A DNA stretch of 64,000 nt from Nitrospirae bacterium MYbin3 (GCA_002753335.1 PEAD01000013.1:1-64000), one strand, 5' to 3'. Counted from the stretch's first letter, positions 8,121-17,935 are shown. The notes: generated from the letters alone by a model not told the origin. Made by a program: numbers and translations.

Positions 8121-8945
8121 GTGAAACCTGAATATCTGTTTTTCTGGATTGCGGTGGGAATGTATGGTATAAGCGCCTGCAGTTATATCTTCGGCATCAT
8201 AGGGAAAAATGACAAACTTTTTGTCTTTGGTTTGTATAGCGCTTTAGCCGGATTTGTTCCTCATCTTTTTTCTATAGCCAACCGTTGGATGGAGACCGGC
8301 ATAAGTCCTTTTATTATGATTTCTGAATCAATTAGTTTTGGAATTTTTGTTTCAATTCTTATATTTCTTATTTTCCAATTTACGGTTAAAAAGGTAAGGC
8401 CTTTGGGCGTTGTTGTTATGCCTGTTGCGTTTGTTCTTATGGGATGGGGCGGGACGCTTATTAAAGGGGCTGCTACTCAGATAGCACCTGCATTGCAGAG
8501 TGGCTGGATTTGGGTTCATATCATTGGGGCGGCGACCGGTTTTGGTGCAATACTTGTATCAGCAGGAATGGGAATGATGTATCTTTTAAAAGAGAAATAT
8601 TCGGGCGGTATATACGAAAAGTTGCCTGAGTTGCAGGTCTTGGACAACCTCGGGTATCGTTTTGTTGCAGGCGGCTTTATCATGTATGGACTTATGATAA
8701 TATCCGGCTGTTTCTGGGCTAATCAGGTTAAAGGCAGCTACTGGAACTGGGACCCTGTAGAGGTGTGGTCACTTATATCATGGCTCACATATGGGATATA
8801 TCTGCATCTTAGAATAACCTTTGGATGGCGGGGCAGAAAATTAGCATGGTATGCATTGATTGCCCTTGCAGCTATGATAATAAGTTATTGGGGAATTCCT
8901 TTTGCTGTTGAAACATTTCACAGCGGTTTTAGAATAGAGCATTGA
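8121..8945 (+). CDS. ccsA: Cytochrome c biogenesis protein CcsA (ResC-like)
   Basis: An integral membrane protein of 274 residues with about eight helices. The haem-handling WWD-type signature is seen in GSYWNWDPVEVWSLISWL. Histidines flank it at about 133 (WVHIIGA) and 267 (FHSGF), matching the external haem ligands of CcsA. In System II maturation CcsA with ResB/CcsB transports haem and attaches it to apocytochromes c. No ResB gene is adjacent. The product would serve the octahaem and other cytochromes of this organism. It is followed 16 bp later by a lipoprotein gene. Confidence 0.88.
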   Translation: MKPEYLFFWIAVGMYGISACSYIFGIIGKNDKLFVFGLYSALAGFVPHLFSIANRWMETGISPFIMISESISFGIFVSILIFLIFQFTVKKVRPLGVVVMPVAFVLMGWGGTLIKGAATQIAPALQSGWIWVHIIGAATGFGAILVSAGMGMMYLLKEKYSGGIYEKLPELQVLDNLGYRFVAGGFIMYGLMIISGCFWANQVKGSYWNWDPVEVWSLISWLTYGIYLHLRITFGWRGRKLAWYALIALAAMIISYWGIPFAVETFHSGFRIEH

Positions 8946-8961
8946 TTTTTCAGGAGGTAAG

Positions 8962-9462
8962 ATGTCGATACTTAAATATTTATGCTTGTTAATGATTGCC
9001 TTATTTATGATAGCAGCATGCACCAAAGACAAGAACGATAAGCAGGACGCTCCGAAATCCATACACAGTAATGTGGCCGAAACTTCAACCCCCGGCATTT
9101 CTGCTGCGATAAAAAATCAGAAGTGGCCTAATAGCCAATCTACAACAATAGGAACTGTTTTTGATTCGTACAAGCATTTAACGAAAAAGGAGTGGAGAGA
9201 ATCCTCGTTGAAAAGCGGGCACTACACTATTGATTTCAGCGGATGGTTTGAAAAAAATACATTGAACGACAAAGATATTCAGGATGGAGTCATAGACAGA
9301 GGAGTTGGCGTGACGTTTGTGATAGAACCGAATGGGGCTTGGTATGTATTAATGGTGTCAAAGCTTGAGGTTAAGTCTGACGGCAAGCTGTATAGATATG
9401 AACAAAAAGACTCTACTGCGATTCTTGATAAGATTTATGCCAATAAAAAAATTAGCTTTTAA
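8962..9462 (+). CDS. Putative lipoprotein, unknown function
   Basis: A 166-residue protein with an N-terminal hydrophobic segment ending in a lipobox-like MIAAC (Cys at about 20), followed by a charged linker and a beta-rich domain of about 120 residues. I recognise no family. Its ATG follows CAGGAGGTAAG, a strong ribosome site. It sits 16 bp after ccsA, so it may be co-transcribed and act at the periplasmic side, possibly with cytochrome maturation, which is inference from position alone. Confidence 0.65.
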   Translation: MSILKYLCLLMIALFMIAACTKDKNDKQDAPKSIHSNVAETSTPGISAAIKNQKWPNSQSTTIGTVFDSYKHLTKKEWRESSLKSGHYTIDFSGWFEKNTLNDKDIQDGVIDRGVGVTFVIEPNGAWYVLMVSKLEVKSDGKLYRYEQKDSTAILDKIYANKKISF

Positions 9463-9532
9463 ACACTTTACTGAGCGCTAGGCTATTAATATTGACAGCA
9501 ATGCGCTGACAGGCTAAGGCCGATTATTAATT

Positions 9533-10885
9533 ATGAAACTCTGCATTATCTTCCCTCCTTTGCCTTTTGGCTGGACTCCTGTGGCTCCGCCGAGCCTCGA
9601 ATATATTGCCGCGCTTACGCGACGTGCTGATCCCGATATAGAAATAGAGTTAATCAGCGCCAGCGCCGATCCTAATGCTGTTGATAGCTTGGATTGTGAC
9701 CTTGCCGCTATAAGTATTCTTACTCCGACTGCCGTAGGCGGCTATAAGATAGCAGAAAAGCTCAGGGCACGGGGAATTAAAGTTGTGTTTGGCAATATGC
9801 ATGCCTCTGCCATGCCTGAGGAGGCCAAGTCGCATGGAGATGCTGTTGTGATTGGCGAGGCTGAATCGGTCTGGCCTGAAGTACTCCGTGATTTTAGGAA
9901 TGGTCAGCTGAAACCTTTTTATCGCGGTGAACAGATTGTTCTTGATGAACTTCCTACACCTCTTTATGGTCTTCTTAAAGGCAAACGTAAGCATCAATTC
10001 AGAATTGTAAATACTTCACGCGGCTGTCCTTATAACTGTACCTTCTGCTCTGTTAAGCCTTTTTATGGAGCAAGGATTCGCTTCCGTCCTATTGAGCATG
10101 TTGTGCGTGATGTTGCGGCAATTCCCGAGAAGATGTATATAAACGGCGACGAGAATATCTGGTGGACAGGAAAGGCTGAACGCGCAATAGACCTTTTTAC
10201 CGAACTCAAGGGCAGCGGAAAAAGATGGATGGGCTTTGGTAGTCTTGGGCCGGTGCTTTCTCCTGTTGGCCCTCGAATGTTGAAGGCTGCGAGGGAGTGC
10301 GGACTGCTTTCTCTTTGGGTTGGATGGGAGTCGATTTCGGATGAAGGCTTAAGATCTTTTGCTGCAGACGGCAAGATAGGTGTTGACCGTGAGAGAGCGG
10401 TAAAGACCCTCAGGGACCATGGCATTGATGTATCTCTGTTCTATATGGTAGGCAGCCGGCATGATTCGCTCGATGACTTTAAGCGTTCAATAGAGATTGC
10501 AGAAAGGCTTGGTGTGAGCATGCATCCTTCGCTTGTTGTTCCTTATCCGGGCACCAAGCTGCGTGAGCAGTACGAGCCGTATATTTATAAGGATTTGGGC
10601 TGGGAGTATTATAACGGCGCATATGCTTTGTTTGAACATCCGGACTTGGCAATGGCGCCCGAAATCCGCGAAGAGCTTTTTTTCGAAACTTCACTTGAAC
10701 TGCTAAGTCTTGGCAGGGTTCTGCGGCATATGAAAAATGTTCCTATGCAGGGCTTTCCTCACGCTCATATTCTTTCGCTTATGTCGCAGATACCGGTAAG
10801 ACATGGCATGAAGATAGCATATGAAAAGTGGAAGGCAGAAAAAGACTTAGTGTCAAAAAAGAGAGCTGGAGTTACTGCATCATAA
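9533..10885 (+). CDS. B12-binding radical SAM protein
   Basis: The 450-residue protein has an N-terminal cobalamin-binding-like Rossmann domain (about 1-135) and a radical SAM core (about 155-360). The iron-sulphur site CPYNCTFC (CxxxCxxC) lies near residue 164. Enzymes of this layout use methylcobalamin or B12-assisted radical chemistry on lipids, porphyrins or peptides; the substrate cannot be read from sequence. The canonical DxHxxG cobalamin motif is not clear, so bound B12 is not certain. A terminator follows at 10929-10949, separating it from the LuxE-like gene. Confidence 0.82.
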   Translation: MKLCIIFPPLPFGWTPVAPPSLEYIAALTRRADPDIEIELISASADPNAVDSLDCDLAAISILTPTAVGGYKIAEKLRARGIKVVFGNMHASAMPEEAKSHGDAVVIGEAESVWPEVLRDFRNGQLKPFYRGEQIVLDELPTPLYGLLKGKRKHQFRIVNTSRGCPYNCTFCSVKPFYGARIRFRPIEHVVRDVAAIPEKMYINGDENIWWTGKAERAIDLFTELKGSGKRWMGFGSLGPVLSPVGPRMLKAARECGLLSLWVGWESISDEGLRSFAADGKIGVDRERAVKTLRDHGIDVSLFYMVGSRHDSLDDFKRSIEIAERLGVSMHPSLVVPYPGTKLREQYEPYIYKDLGWEYYNGAYALFEHPDLAMAPEIREELFFETSLELLSLGRVLRHMKNVPMQGFPHAHILSLMSQIPVRHGMKIAYEKWKAEKDLVSKKRAGVTAS

Positions 10886-10928
10886 GCAGCAGCCGTAAAT
10901 GCTATGTCTAATCAATTGCCTTTAATTT

Positions 10929-10949
10929 AGGCAGTCCTGCCTGTTTTTT
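10929..10949 (+). terminator. Rho-independent terminator after radical SAM gene
   Basis: Stem AGGCA (10929-10933) pairs with TGCCT (10938-10942) around a four-base loop and is followed by GTTTTTT. The stem is short but the T run is good, and the position 45 bp after the stop codon fits. It implies the following LuxE-like gene has its own promoter. Confidence 0.6.
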
Positions 10950-11125
10950 GTGCATTATGACAAGGCGATATAAAAGTCCAGAAATGTTTTGGAATATAAC
11001 ATGTTAAAATTAAAGCATTTCTAAAAAACGGTTGTTAAAATATTTATGGGCATATTTAATGCAAGCTTTTCTGACCGGTAACATAGAAACAAGCTAAGCA
11101 TTAAATATTAAGGAGGCCATACCAT

Positions 11126-12634
11126 ATGTCAAAACTGCCCTTTGCTCCGATGAGCCCATCTGAAGCCGACAAAGAACGCCAGTGTTTAACAGAAGATGTT
11201 CTTAAGTTTATAGAGGCAGGGGTTGACTCTGATATTTCTGATTCTGTGTTCAAAGACTACTCGCTAAGGATGTTTGCCTTTCAGTATCAGGTAAATGCCA
11301 TCTTTCGTGAATTTTGTGATGCAAAAAATGTTAAGCCTGGAGACATAGACCGTTGGGAAGATATCCCGATGGTTTACAATGATGTCTTCAAGACTCACCT
11401 TGTTGCCTCTTTTCCGCTCGAGAAATCTGTGATGGCCTGCCTGACCGGTGGAACAACCAGTCTTACACAGAGGGGACGCATATTCAGGGATGAGGATGGC
11501 AAGCGTTTGGTATTTTCGGCTAATAAAATGATGACAGGGTCGTATCTGTTCCCTGACTTCAAAGATGGCAAGCGCTGCCGCATTCTTATTCTTGCACCGA
11601 GCCCAGAGATGGCACCATCAATGGGCATGGCTATTGGCATGGACCAGACGCGTCAGGCATTTGGAACTTCAGACAGTAAATTTCTTCTCGGCAAGTCAGG
11701 AATACATATCAATGATCTGCTAAAGGCATTGCGTGAATCAGAGGCGAGCGGTGTTCCGATTGCACTGATAGGCGCTACCTCTGCGTTTATTTATTTCTTT
11801 CAGGCCTGCCGCCGCAAGAAGATGAAGTTTTGTTTGCCTTTGGGAAGCAGAATTTGCGATGGTGGAGGCTACCGCAATAGGTTCGGAGTTTTTACACGGG
11901 ATGACTATTACAGTATGGTGCAGGAAATTTTCAGTATTTCCGATACTCACTGTGTCAACGTGCTTGGTGAAGCAGAAACTGCGACGAATCTTTTTGACGA
12001 TTCACTTAGACGCTATGTCAAAGGCCAGCCTAAGCGTCAACGTACAAGGCCTGTACCGCCGTGGTCGCGTGTGTTAGCTATGAGCATTGATGATCTTAAG
12101 CCTCTGCCTGACGGAGAGGTTGGGCTTCTTGCCCATTGGGACTTGGCCAACGTGCCCACTGTTCTGGCTGTCATTACCGATAACCTCGGCTATACTACCG
12201 ACAACGGCCGCGGCTGCGAAATGGTGGGCCGTGCAAAAATAGAAAACGGAAAGGTTTCACCGTTGCCTGATGAAAATGCAGGAAGCCCGATGGGCGACTC
12301 GGCAGTGTTTCGTATGCTTGAGAGATATGTGAACTTTTCTATCGAGCTGAAGATGGCGATGGCAAAAGACCCGAAGGCGCTGCCTAGTGTGCGCGAAGAG
12401 ATCGAAGCTCGGCCGGGCTCTGTGGCATCCTGTCCGCAGGTGGTTGATGAGATACTCGTTGGGCAGGCAGATGCAGAGGCGGCTGAGTTGAGGGACCAAT
12501 CATTAAATACATTCAAGGACCAGACAGAAAGACCGCTTGATTGGTACAAGAGTGAAGCTGACAAACAGGTTTTGGCTGACCATCCGGCAGGACTCAAGTC
12601 AGAAAATCAAGGCAAGAAGAGTGGTAAAAATTAA
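11126..12634 (+). CDS. LuxE-like acyl-protein synthetase
   Basis: A 502-residue protein matching the LuxE/acyl-protein synthetase family of the ANL adenylation superfamily. It has a TGGTTS phosphate-binding loop at about residue 109 and an adenylation-type core. LuxE activates a fatty acid as acyl-AMP and transfers it to a protein cysteine; here no LuxC or LuxD reductase/transferase gene accompanies it, so bioluminescence is not implied. It is longer than classical LuxE (about 370 residues), with a C-terminal region of about 100 residues rich in charged residues. The start follows AAGGAGG. It lies between two B12-type radical SAM genes, suggesting a lipid or natural-product modification role. 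Confidence 0.75.
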   Translation: MSKLPFAPMSPSEADKERQCLTEDVLKFIEAGVDSDISDSVFKDYSLRMFAFQYQVNAIFREFCDAKNVKPGDIDRWEDIPMVYNDVFKTHLVASFPLEKSVMACLTGGTTSLTQRGRIFRDEDGKRLVFSANKMMTGSYLFPDFKDGKRCRILILAPSPEMAPSMGMAIGMDQTRQAFGTSDSKFLLGKSGIHINDLLKALRESEASGVPIALIGATSAFIYFFQACRRKKMKFCLPLGSRICDGGGYRNRFGVFTRDDYYSMVQEIFSISDTHCVNVLGEAETATNLFDDSLRRYVKGQPKRQRTRPVPPWSRVLAMSIDDLKPLPDGEVGLLAHWDLANVPTVLAVITDNLGYTTDNGRGCEMVGRAKIENGKVSPLPDENAGSPMGDSAVFRMLERYVNFSIELKMAMAKDPKALPSVREEIEARPGSVASCPQVVDEILVGQADAEAAELRDQSLNTFKDQTERPLDWYKSEADKQVLADHPAGLKSENQGKKSGKN

Positions 12635-12697
12635 AAATAGAGGTATGAAGTGATATATACTATATTGAAATTGTTGCATGCAGGTTTTTGACTTGTT

Positions 12698-13036
12698 ATG
12701 AAAAAGGCGCTGACTATTTTTATAGGGTTTGTTCATGATTTTGCAGCTGGATGTTGGGCAGCAACGGTATTAGGAGTTTACTGGCTGAGCTCGCAGACCT
12801 TTTCTGCTGAAGTCAACAGTGTTATATTCGGTTTGAAAAAACAACTTTTCTGGACAGGGATCATATGTGTGGTTGCTGTGTTTGCAACAGGTGCCGGAAG
12901 ATCTTTCACTTATGTTGACAATGTTTATGGCCCTGATTCAGAAAAAATGAGAAAAAAAATGCTACTTATTAAGCATGTATTTTTGCTCCTTGTATTCGGA
13001 ATCGGTATTTGGTGGCAATATTCTATGGTTTTTTAG
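12698..13036 (+). CDS. Small integral membrane protein with conserved-looking histidines
   Basis: A 112-residue protein with three predicted membrane helices (about 5-30, 48-68, 90-110). Histidines lie in the first helix (GFVHDFAAG) and third helix (LIKHVFLL), an arrangement seen in small haem- or copper-related membrane proteins such as the CopD/DUF2269 type. No firm family assignment is possible. It sits between the LuxE-like and BchE-like genes with 60-80 bp spacers. Confidence 0.55.
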   Translation: MKKALTIFIGFVHDFAAGCWAATVLGVYWLSSQTFSAEVNSVIFGLKKQLFWTGIICVVAVFATGAGRSFTYVDNVYGPDSEKMRKKMLLIKHVFLLLVFGIGIWWQYSMVF

Positions 13037-13113
13037 CAGGTGTCGGTTCTTATTTAGAGTCTGTTCTAAAAAATTACTTGCTCATTGGTACTAAAATTGC
13101 TTAAAATAAACGG

Positions 13114-14586
13114 ATGAATTTCTCGAAAAAGATAAAAAAGGTTCTTCTTATCACGCCCCCATACCATTCCGGCGTTGTAGAGTCAGCAGGAGTCTGGCTT
13201 AATGTTGGGTTTGTTTATATCGCAGGAAGCCTCAGGGCTGCGGGATATGACCCAATTTATTATGATGCTATGAGCCATTGGGACACTCTAGAAGTTATCG
13301 GAAAGAGGATAGAGACAGAAAAGCCTGACGTTGTTGCAACAACAGCTTTTACCGCAGGTATTGTTGATGCCTTGAAGGTTCTTAAGCTTGCCAAAGAGAT
13401 TAATTCCTCGATAGTGACGGTAATCGGAAATGTTCATCCGACCTTCTGCTATGAGGAAATATTCAAAGACCATTATGCATATGTTGATTTCATTGTTCGC
13501 GGCGAGGGTGAGGAAACCCTTGTTGATTTGCTGAACACTATTAATGCCGGTGGACATATATCGAATGTCCAGAGCATAGTGTATAACGACGGCGGAAGCA
13601 CGGTAGCTACACCATCCCGCGGCTATATTAAAGATCTTGATACACTTCCTCTTGCTTGGGACCTTGTTGAATGGCCTATTTACACTTACAAGACTATGGA
13701 AGATTCACGCCTTGCTATCGTTAGCTCTTCACGCGGCTGCAGCCAGCAGTGCAGCTTCTGTTCACAGCAGCTTTTCTGGAAGAGGAAATGGAGAGGCAGG
13801 TCGCCCGAGAATTTTGTTGGAGAGCTTGAGTTTTTGAGGGACAAGTATGGCGTAAATGTTGTTATGGTTTCTGATGAAACTCCAACACTCGACAGGCAGC
13901 GTTGGGAGCGGATACTTGATATGCTCATAGAGCGTCAGGTGGGCACAAAGATTCTTATGGAGACTCGTGTGGATGATATCCTGAGGGATGAGGATATTAT
14001 GTGGAAGTACCAGAAGGCCAAGATCGACCATGTTTATCTTGGTGTTGAGGCTACGACCCAAGAGACACTCGATATTTTTAAAAAGGACATCAAGGTTGAG
14101 CAGTCAAAGAGGGCGCTTGATCTGATCAATGAATATAACATCGTTTCCGAAACATCATTCGTTCTTGGCATGCCGGATGACACTATAGAAAAGATACGCG
14201 AAACAGTCAATCTTGCCAGGTATTATAATCCTGATCTTGCTTTCTTCCTCGCAATTGCCCCATGGCCATATTCTGAGATTTATCCGATGCTCAAGCCGTA
14301 TATCGAGGTGTGGGATTACAGCAAGTACAATCTTGTTGAGCCTGTGGTTAAGCCTAAAGCGATGACCCTTGATGAGGTGAGAAACGAGCTTGGTTTAGCA
14401 TCGAAGAATTTTTATATGGATAAGATGATGAATCTTGAACGTCTTTCTCCAGAGAAGCAGGAGTTTATGGTCAAGGTTACAAAGATTATATCAACTAATT
14501 CCTACCTTAAAGAGCATATGCAGGGCGATATGCCGGAGGAGATTAAGAAAATGCTGGATAAAATCTCCTTTAAATCAAAAAAATAG
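13114..14586 (+). CDS. BchE-like B12-binding radical SAM protein
   Basis: A 490-residue protein: an N-terminal B12-binding-like domain (about 8-145) and a radical SAM core (about 200-420) with the cluster motif CSQQCSFC near residue 210. The architecture and the following QQLFWKRKWR stretch resemble the BchE class (anaerobic cyclases of Mg-protoporphyrin ester), a large family whose members mostly have other substrates. No other bacteriochlorophyll genes are present, so BchE function is not inferred. pyrE follows 20 bp later and could be co-transcribed. Confidence 0.8.
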   Translation: MNFSKKIKKVLLITPPYHSGVVESAGVWLNVGFVYIAGSLRAAGYDPIYYDAMSHWDTLEVIGKRIETEKPDVVATTAFTAGIVDALKVLKLAKEINSSIVTVIGNVHPTFCYEEIFKDHYAYVDFIVRGEGEETLVDLLNTINAGGHISNVQSIVYNDGGSTVATPSRGYIKDLDTLPLAWDLVEWPIYTYKTMEDSRLAIVSSSRGCSQQCSFCSQQLFWKRKWRGRSPENFVGELEFLRDKYGVNVVMVSDETPTLDRQRWERILDMLIERQVGTKILMETRVDDILRDEDIMWKYQKAKIDHVYLGVEATTQETLDIFKKDIKVEQSKRALDLINEYNIVSETSFVLGMPDDTIEKIRETVNLARYYNPDLAFFLAIAPWPYSEIYPMLKPYIEVWDYSKYNLVEPVVKPKAMTLDEVRNELGLASKNFYMDKMMNLERLSPEKQEFMVKVTKIISTNSYLKEHMQGDMPEEIKKMLDKISFKSKK

Positions 14587-14606
14587 TCGCATACTCTGGT
14601 TTGGCG

Positions 14607-15170
14607 ATGGACTATAAAACCGAATTAATCGGTATTATTAAAGAACGCTCATACCAGTGCAGCGATGAGCCGATTTATAAACTTGCTTCTGGCGGTGTGA
14701 GCAAGTTTTATTTCAACATGAAGAAAACTACCATGTCGCCTGACGGTATGTTTATTATCGGCAAGCTTATTTTCGAGAAGATCAAAGAACTTGGGTTGTC
14801 GCCAGACGGAATCGGAGGACTTACTTTGGGCGCAGACCCTATAGCGTATGCCGTTGCAGGGCATTCATATCAGATGAAAGAGCCTATCAAGGCCTTTGTC
14901 ATAAGGAAAGAACCCAAGGGGCACGGCCTGATGCTTCCGGTCGAGGGCAATGTGGATCCGGGCAATCATGTGGTCATAATAGACGATGTTGTTACTACAG
15001 GCGGCTCTACCATAAAGGCTATTAAGGCTGCGCGTGATTTTGGTCTTATAGTTGATGCTGTTATTGTTCTTATTGACAGATGCGAACAAAACGGCAGGCA
15101 GAACATAGAAGCGTTGGATTGTGCTGTTCATGATATTCTTAACATAAGAGATTTCCTTCCGTCACATTAG
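14607..15170 (+). CDS. pyrE: Orotate phosphoribosyltransferase
   Basis: About 187 residues with the PRPP-binding signature VVIIDDVVTTGGST near residue 124 and the class I phosphoribosyltransferase fold. It converts orotate and PRPP to OMP in pyrimidine synthesis in the cytoplasm. KFYFNMKKTTMSPDG near the N-terminus is the substrate-side loop typical of the archaeal/delta-type PyrE branch. ATG at 14607 is used; a TTG two codons upstream (14601) is possible. No other pyr gene is adjacent. Confidence 0.9.
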   Translation: MDYKTELIGIIKERSYQCSDEPIYKLASGGVSKFYFNMKKTTMSPDGMFIIGKLIFEKIKELGLSPDGIGGLTLGADPIAYAVAGHSYQMKEPIKAFVIRKEPKGHGLMLPVEGNVDPGNHVVIIDDVVTTGGSTIKAIKAARDFGLIVDAVIVLIDRCEQNGRQNIEALDCAVHDILNIRDFLPSH

Positions 15171-15256
15171 GTCTTGCTTCTCATATATCATTTATGGTTA
15201 AAGCAGTCTAATAAAAATGGTTGTGCTTTCGCATATACGCCCAATTTAACCGGCAT

Positions 15257-16189
15257 ATGAACAAACCAAATAATTCTTCGCTTACCCGCTTTGCCTGGCT
15301 CTCGATTTCTGCTGCGATAGCAACCATGGCGCTGAAAACTGCTGCATATCTGTTGACAGGCTCGGTTGGCCTTTTGTCAGATGCGATTGAATCCCTGGTC
15401 AATCTTGTAGGTGCGATAATGGCTCTGGCAATGCTTACTTTAGCAGCCCGTCCGGCTGACGATGATCATCATTATGGCCACAGCAAGGCAGAATACTTTT
15501 CGAGCGGGGTAGAAGGCACGCTGATACTTATAGCTGCCATCAGTATTGGTGTGGCGGCAGCACAGCGTCTTATTTCACCCAGACCGCTTGAGCAGGTAGG
15601 ACTGGGGCTGGTGGTTTCTGTTGCAGCGTCGGTGGTGAACTTGGTTGTGGCTATTGTTTTGTTAAAAGCTGCGAAGAACTATGATTCAATAACTCTCAAA
15701 GCCAATGCGCATCATCTCTTGACTGATGTCTGGACATCAGCAGGTGTTATCGTCGCGGTTGCTGCAGTTGCTTTTACCGGATGGGAAAGGTTAGACCCCA
15801 TTGTTGCAATCATTGTTGCCGGGAACATTGTCTGGTCAGGCATCCGCATTGTACGCGAGTCTGTATTAGGGCTTATGGATACTGCATTGCCGGTTGAAGA
15901 AATGAACGCCATAGAGAAGGTATTGGAACTGTATTGCGAAAAAGAGATAAAATGTCATGCACTTCGCACCCGCCAGTCAGGTTCCCATAGGTTTGTATCT
16001 CTCCATGTGCTTGTTCCCGGAGACTGGACTGTTGACCGCGGACATAAGCTGCTGGAAAGGATGGAGGCGGATATACGCTCTGCCTTGCCTAATGTTACGG
16101 TGATGACACATCTGGAATCGATACACGATCCTGCTTCATGGGATGATGCCCGCTTGGGGCATATCAAAAATACCGGCAGCAACTCCTAG
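15257..16189 (+). CDS. Cation diffusion facilitator (CDF) metal transporter
   Basis: About 310 residues with six predicted membrane helices and a cytoplasmic C-terminal domain (about 215-300). The zinc-site aspartate/histidine motifs are visible: LLSDAIESL in helix 2 and HHLLTDVWTS in helix 5, with a histidine-rich DDDHHYGHS loop between helices 2 and 3. CDF proteins export Zn, Fe, Mn or Co in exchange for protons; the metal cannot be told here. The ATG at 15257 is chosen over an upstream GTG at 15221 because it immediately precedes the predicted N-terminal cytoplasmic tail. Confidence 0.88.
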   Translation: MNKPNNSSLTRFAWLSISAAIATMALKTAAYLLTGSVGLLSDAIESLVNLVGAIMALAMLTLAARPADDDHHYGHSKAEYFSSGVEGTLILIAAISIGVAAAQRLISPRPLEQVGLGLVVSVAASVVNLVVAIVLLKAAKNYDSITLKANAHHLLTDVWTSAGVIVAVAAVAFTGWERLDPIVAIIVAGNIVWSGIRIVRESVLGLMDTALPVEEMNAIEKVLELYCEKEIKCHALRTRQSGSHRFVSLHVLVPGDWTVDRGHKLLERMEADIRSALPNVTVMTHLESIHDPASWDDARLGHIKNTGSNS

Positions 16190-16204
16190 CGCGGATAAAT
16201 TCGA

Positions 16205-17821
16205 TCATTGGCTGTCCAGCATAGACCTGATCTTGCCGAGCAGTTTATCAGGCGGGATAGGTTTCGAAAGGAAATCAACTTCTTCTTGCAGAATACCTCT
16301 TTTTGCGATAATCTCATCTGTGTAACCGCTTATGTATAAAACTTTTATGTCCTGCCTGAGGGCTTTAATCTCTTCGTATGCTGCCTTGCCGTTTTTTATC
16401 GGCATTATCACATCCATAATGACAAGGTTTATTGAATCTTTGTTTTCGACAAACCTCTTTACCGCTTCATCCCCGTTTCCTGCCTCTATTACTTTGTACC
16501 GGTATTCCTCAAGGTATATCCGGGTTATTTTTCTTGCCTGTGCATCGTCTTCGCATAACAGTATGCACTCTCCCTTGCCAGAAGGTATCGGTTGGGCATT
16601 TTCGATTTGATCCTCATAAGGTGTAATTGCTATAGGCAGGTATATAGTTAAAGTTGTGCCTAAGCCGGTGCTGCTATCGACCGAAATATGTCCCCCATGC
16701 TGCTTTACGATTCCATAGACCACCGCCAATCCAAGCCCGGTTCCTTTGCCAACCTCTTTTGTGGTGAAGAAAGGTTCGAAGATATTATCCTTTGTCTTTA
16801 CGTCCATGCCGATGCCGGTGTCGGACACGATTAGCATCGCATACTGGCCTGTTTTCTCAAAAAGCTGGGCTTCAGCGTGGCTGCTGTCAATATCGACAAC
16901 AGATGTCTGAATGGTCAAAACACCTCCGTTTGGCATCGCGTCACGCGCATTTGTGGCGAGATTCAACAGCACCTGTTCAATCTGTCCTGCATCTGCATTC
17001 ACAGCAATATCCTCGCTGTTGAGCATAGTCTTTAGTTCTATATCTTCGCCTATGATTCTTCCGAGCATCTTCTGCACTCTTTCTACGATACTGTTTAGAT
17101 CCAGCTGTCTGAGTTCGATCGTCTGTTTGCGGCTGAAGGCTAGAAGCCTCTGGGTTAGTTCGGCTGCACGTTTTGCGCCGTTGATAATTTCGAGCAGATA
17201 TTCTTTGGAAGCTTCATCCTCTTGGATTCTTCGCAGGGCCATGGTGCCGAAGCCGATGATTGCGGTGAGTATATTGTTGAAGTCATGCGCAACACCTCCG
17301 GCGAGCGTGCCTATCGCCTCCATCTTTTGTGACTGCAAAAACTGAGATTGGAGTTTTTTCTGCTCTTCTTCAGCCTTTACCTGTTCTGTTATATCTTTTA
17401 CAATGTGTATGAGCCCTATGATTATGTTGTTTTTGTCAAAGCGAGGCAGTGCCTTAATTTCCAGATGTTTATTCAGGTGTGGCTCAAATATTTTTGAGAC
17501 GCTGGGTATGCCTGTTTTTAAAGAGCTGCAACTCGGGCATCCGTCAGGGGGACAGCCGGTACCATGATATGATTGAAAACATTTTTGTTTTAGAATCGTA
17601 AAAAAAGGCAGCCCAAGCATTTCTACAGCTGCTTTGTTGGCACGGATTATATTGAAGTCAGCATCATGAATGGTTATGGCGTCGTTGATCGTATCAAAGA
17701 TCTCTTCCCATTCTTGTTTTGCATTGATGTTATTTGTTTCTGATTCGAGTCTTTCGATTTGTGCTCGCAGTTGCTGCAGCTCTGCAATTAATTGTTGTTT
17801 TGATTTTTCCTCGTCGGTCAT
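16205..17821 (-). CDS. Hybrid histidine kinase (PAS-HisKA-HATPase-REC)
   Basis: A soluble 538-residue kinase: N-terminal coiled coil (1-40), PAS domain (about 40-160) including a cysteine cluster (SYHGTGCPPDGCPSC), HisKA with the phospho-acceptor in GGVAHDFNNIL, HATPase (about 280-400) and a C-terminal receiver (about 415-535, Asp in LVIMDVIMP). The PAS cysteines could bind a metal or Fe-S centre, which is inference. It is divergent from the MASE1 kinase gene at 17936, with a 114-bp shared promoter region, and converges with the CDF gene. No DNA-binding output is fused. Confidence 0.88.
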   Translation of the reverse strand: MTDEEKSKQQLIAELQQLRAQIERLESETNNINAKQEWEEIFDTINDAITIHDADFNIIRANKAAVEMLGLPFFTILKQKCFQSYHGTGCPPDGCPSCSSLKTGIPSVSKIFEPHLNKHLEIKALPRFDKNNIIIGLIHIVKDITEQVKAEEEQKKLQSQFLQSQKMEAIGTLAGGVAHDFNNILTAIIGFGTMALRRIQEDEASKEYLLEIINGAKRAAELTQRLLAFSRKQTIELRQLDLNSIVERVQKMLGRIIGEDIELKTMLNSEDIAVNADAGQIEQVLLNLATNARDAMPNGGVLTIQTSVVDIDSSHAEAQLFEKTGQYAMLIVSDTGIGMDVKTKDNIFEPFFTTKEVGKGTGLGLAVVYGIVKQHGGHISVDSSTGLGTTLTIYLPIAITPYEDQIENAQPIPSGKGECILLCEDDAQARKITRIYLEEYRYKVIEAGNGDEAVKRFVENKDSINLVIMDVIMPIKNGKAAYEEIKALRQDIKVLYISGYTDEIIAKRGILQEEVDFLSKPIPPDKLLGKIRSMLDSQ

Positions 17822-17935
17822 TTTTTCATCCTCATTGAGTGCAACCCCCTTACTTTAATTTTACGCCTCATCTGAAACTAAAGCAAATTTTATTATTGCC
17901 ATGACATCTGTAAAATGCTATGCTTTTAGGCAATT

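Noticed and set aside
11126-12634. Bioluminescence (lux) system
   Set aside because: Only a LuxE-like synthetase is present; there is no luxA, B, C or D in the neighbourhood.
13114-14586. Bacteriochlorophyll synthesis by BchE
   Set aside because: No other bch gene is present and the radical SAM/B12 family has many substrates.
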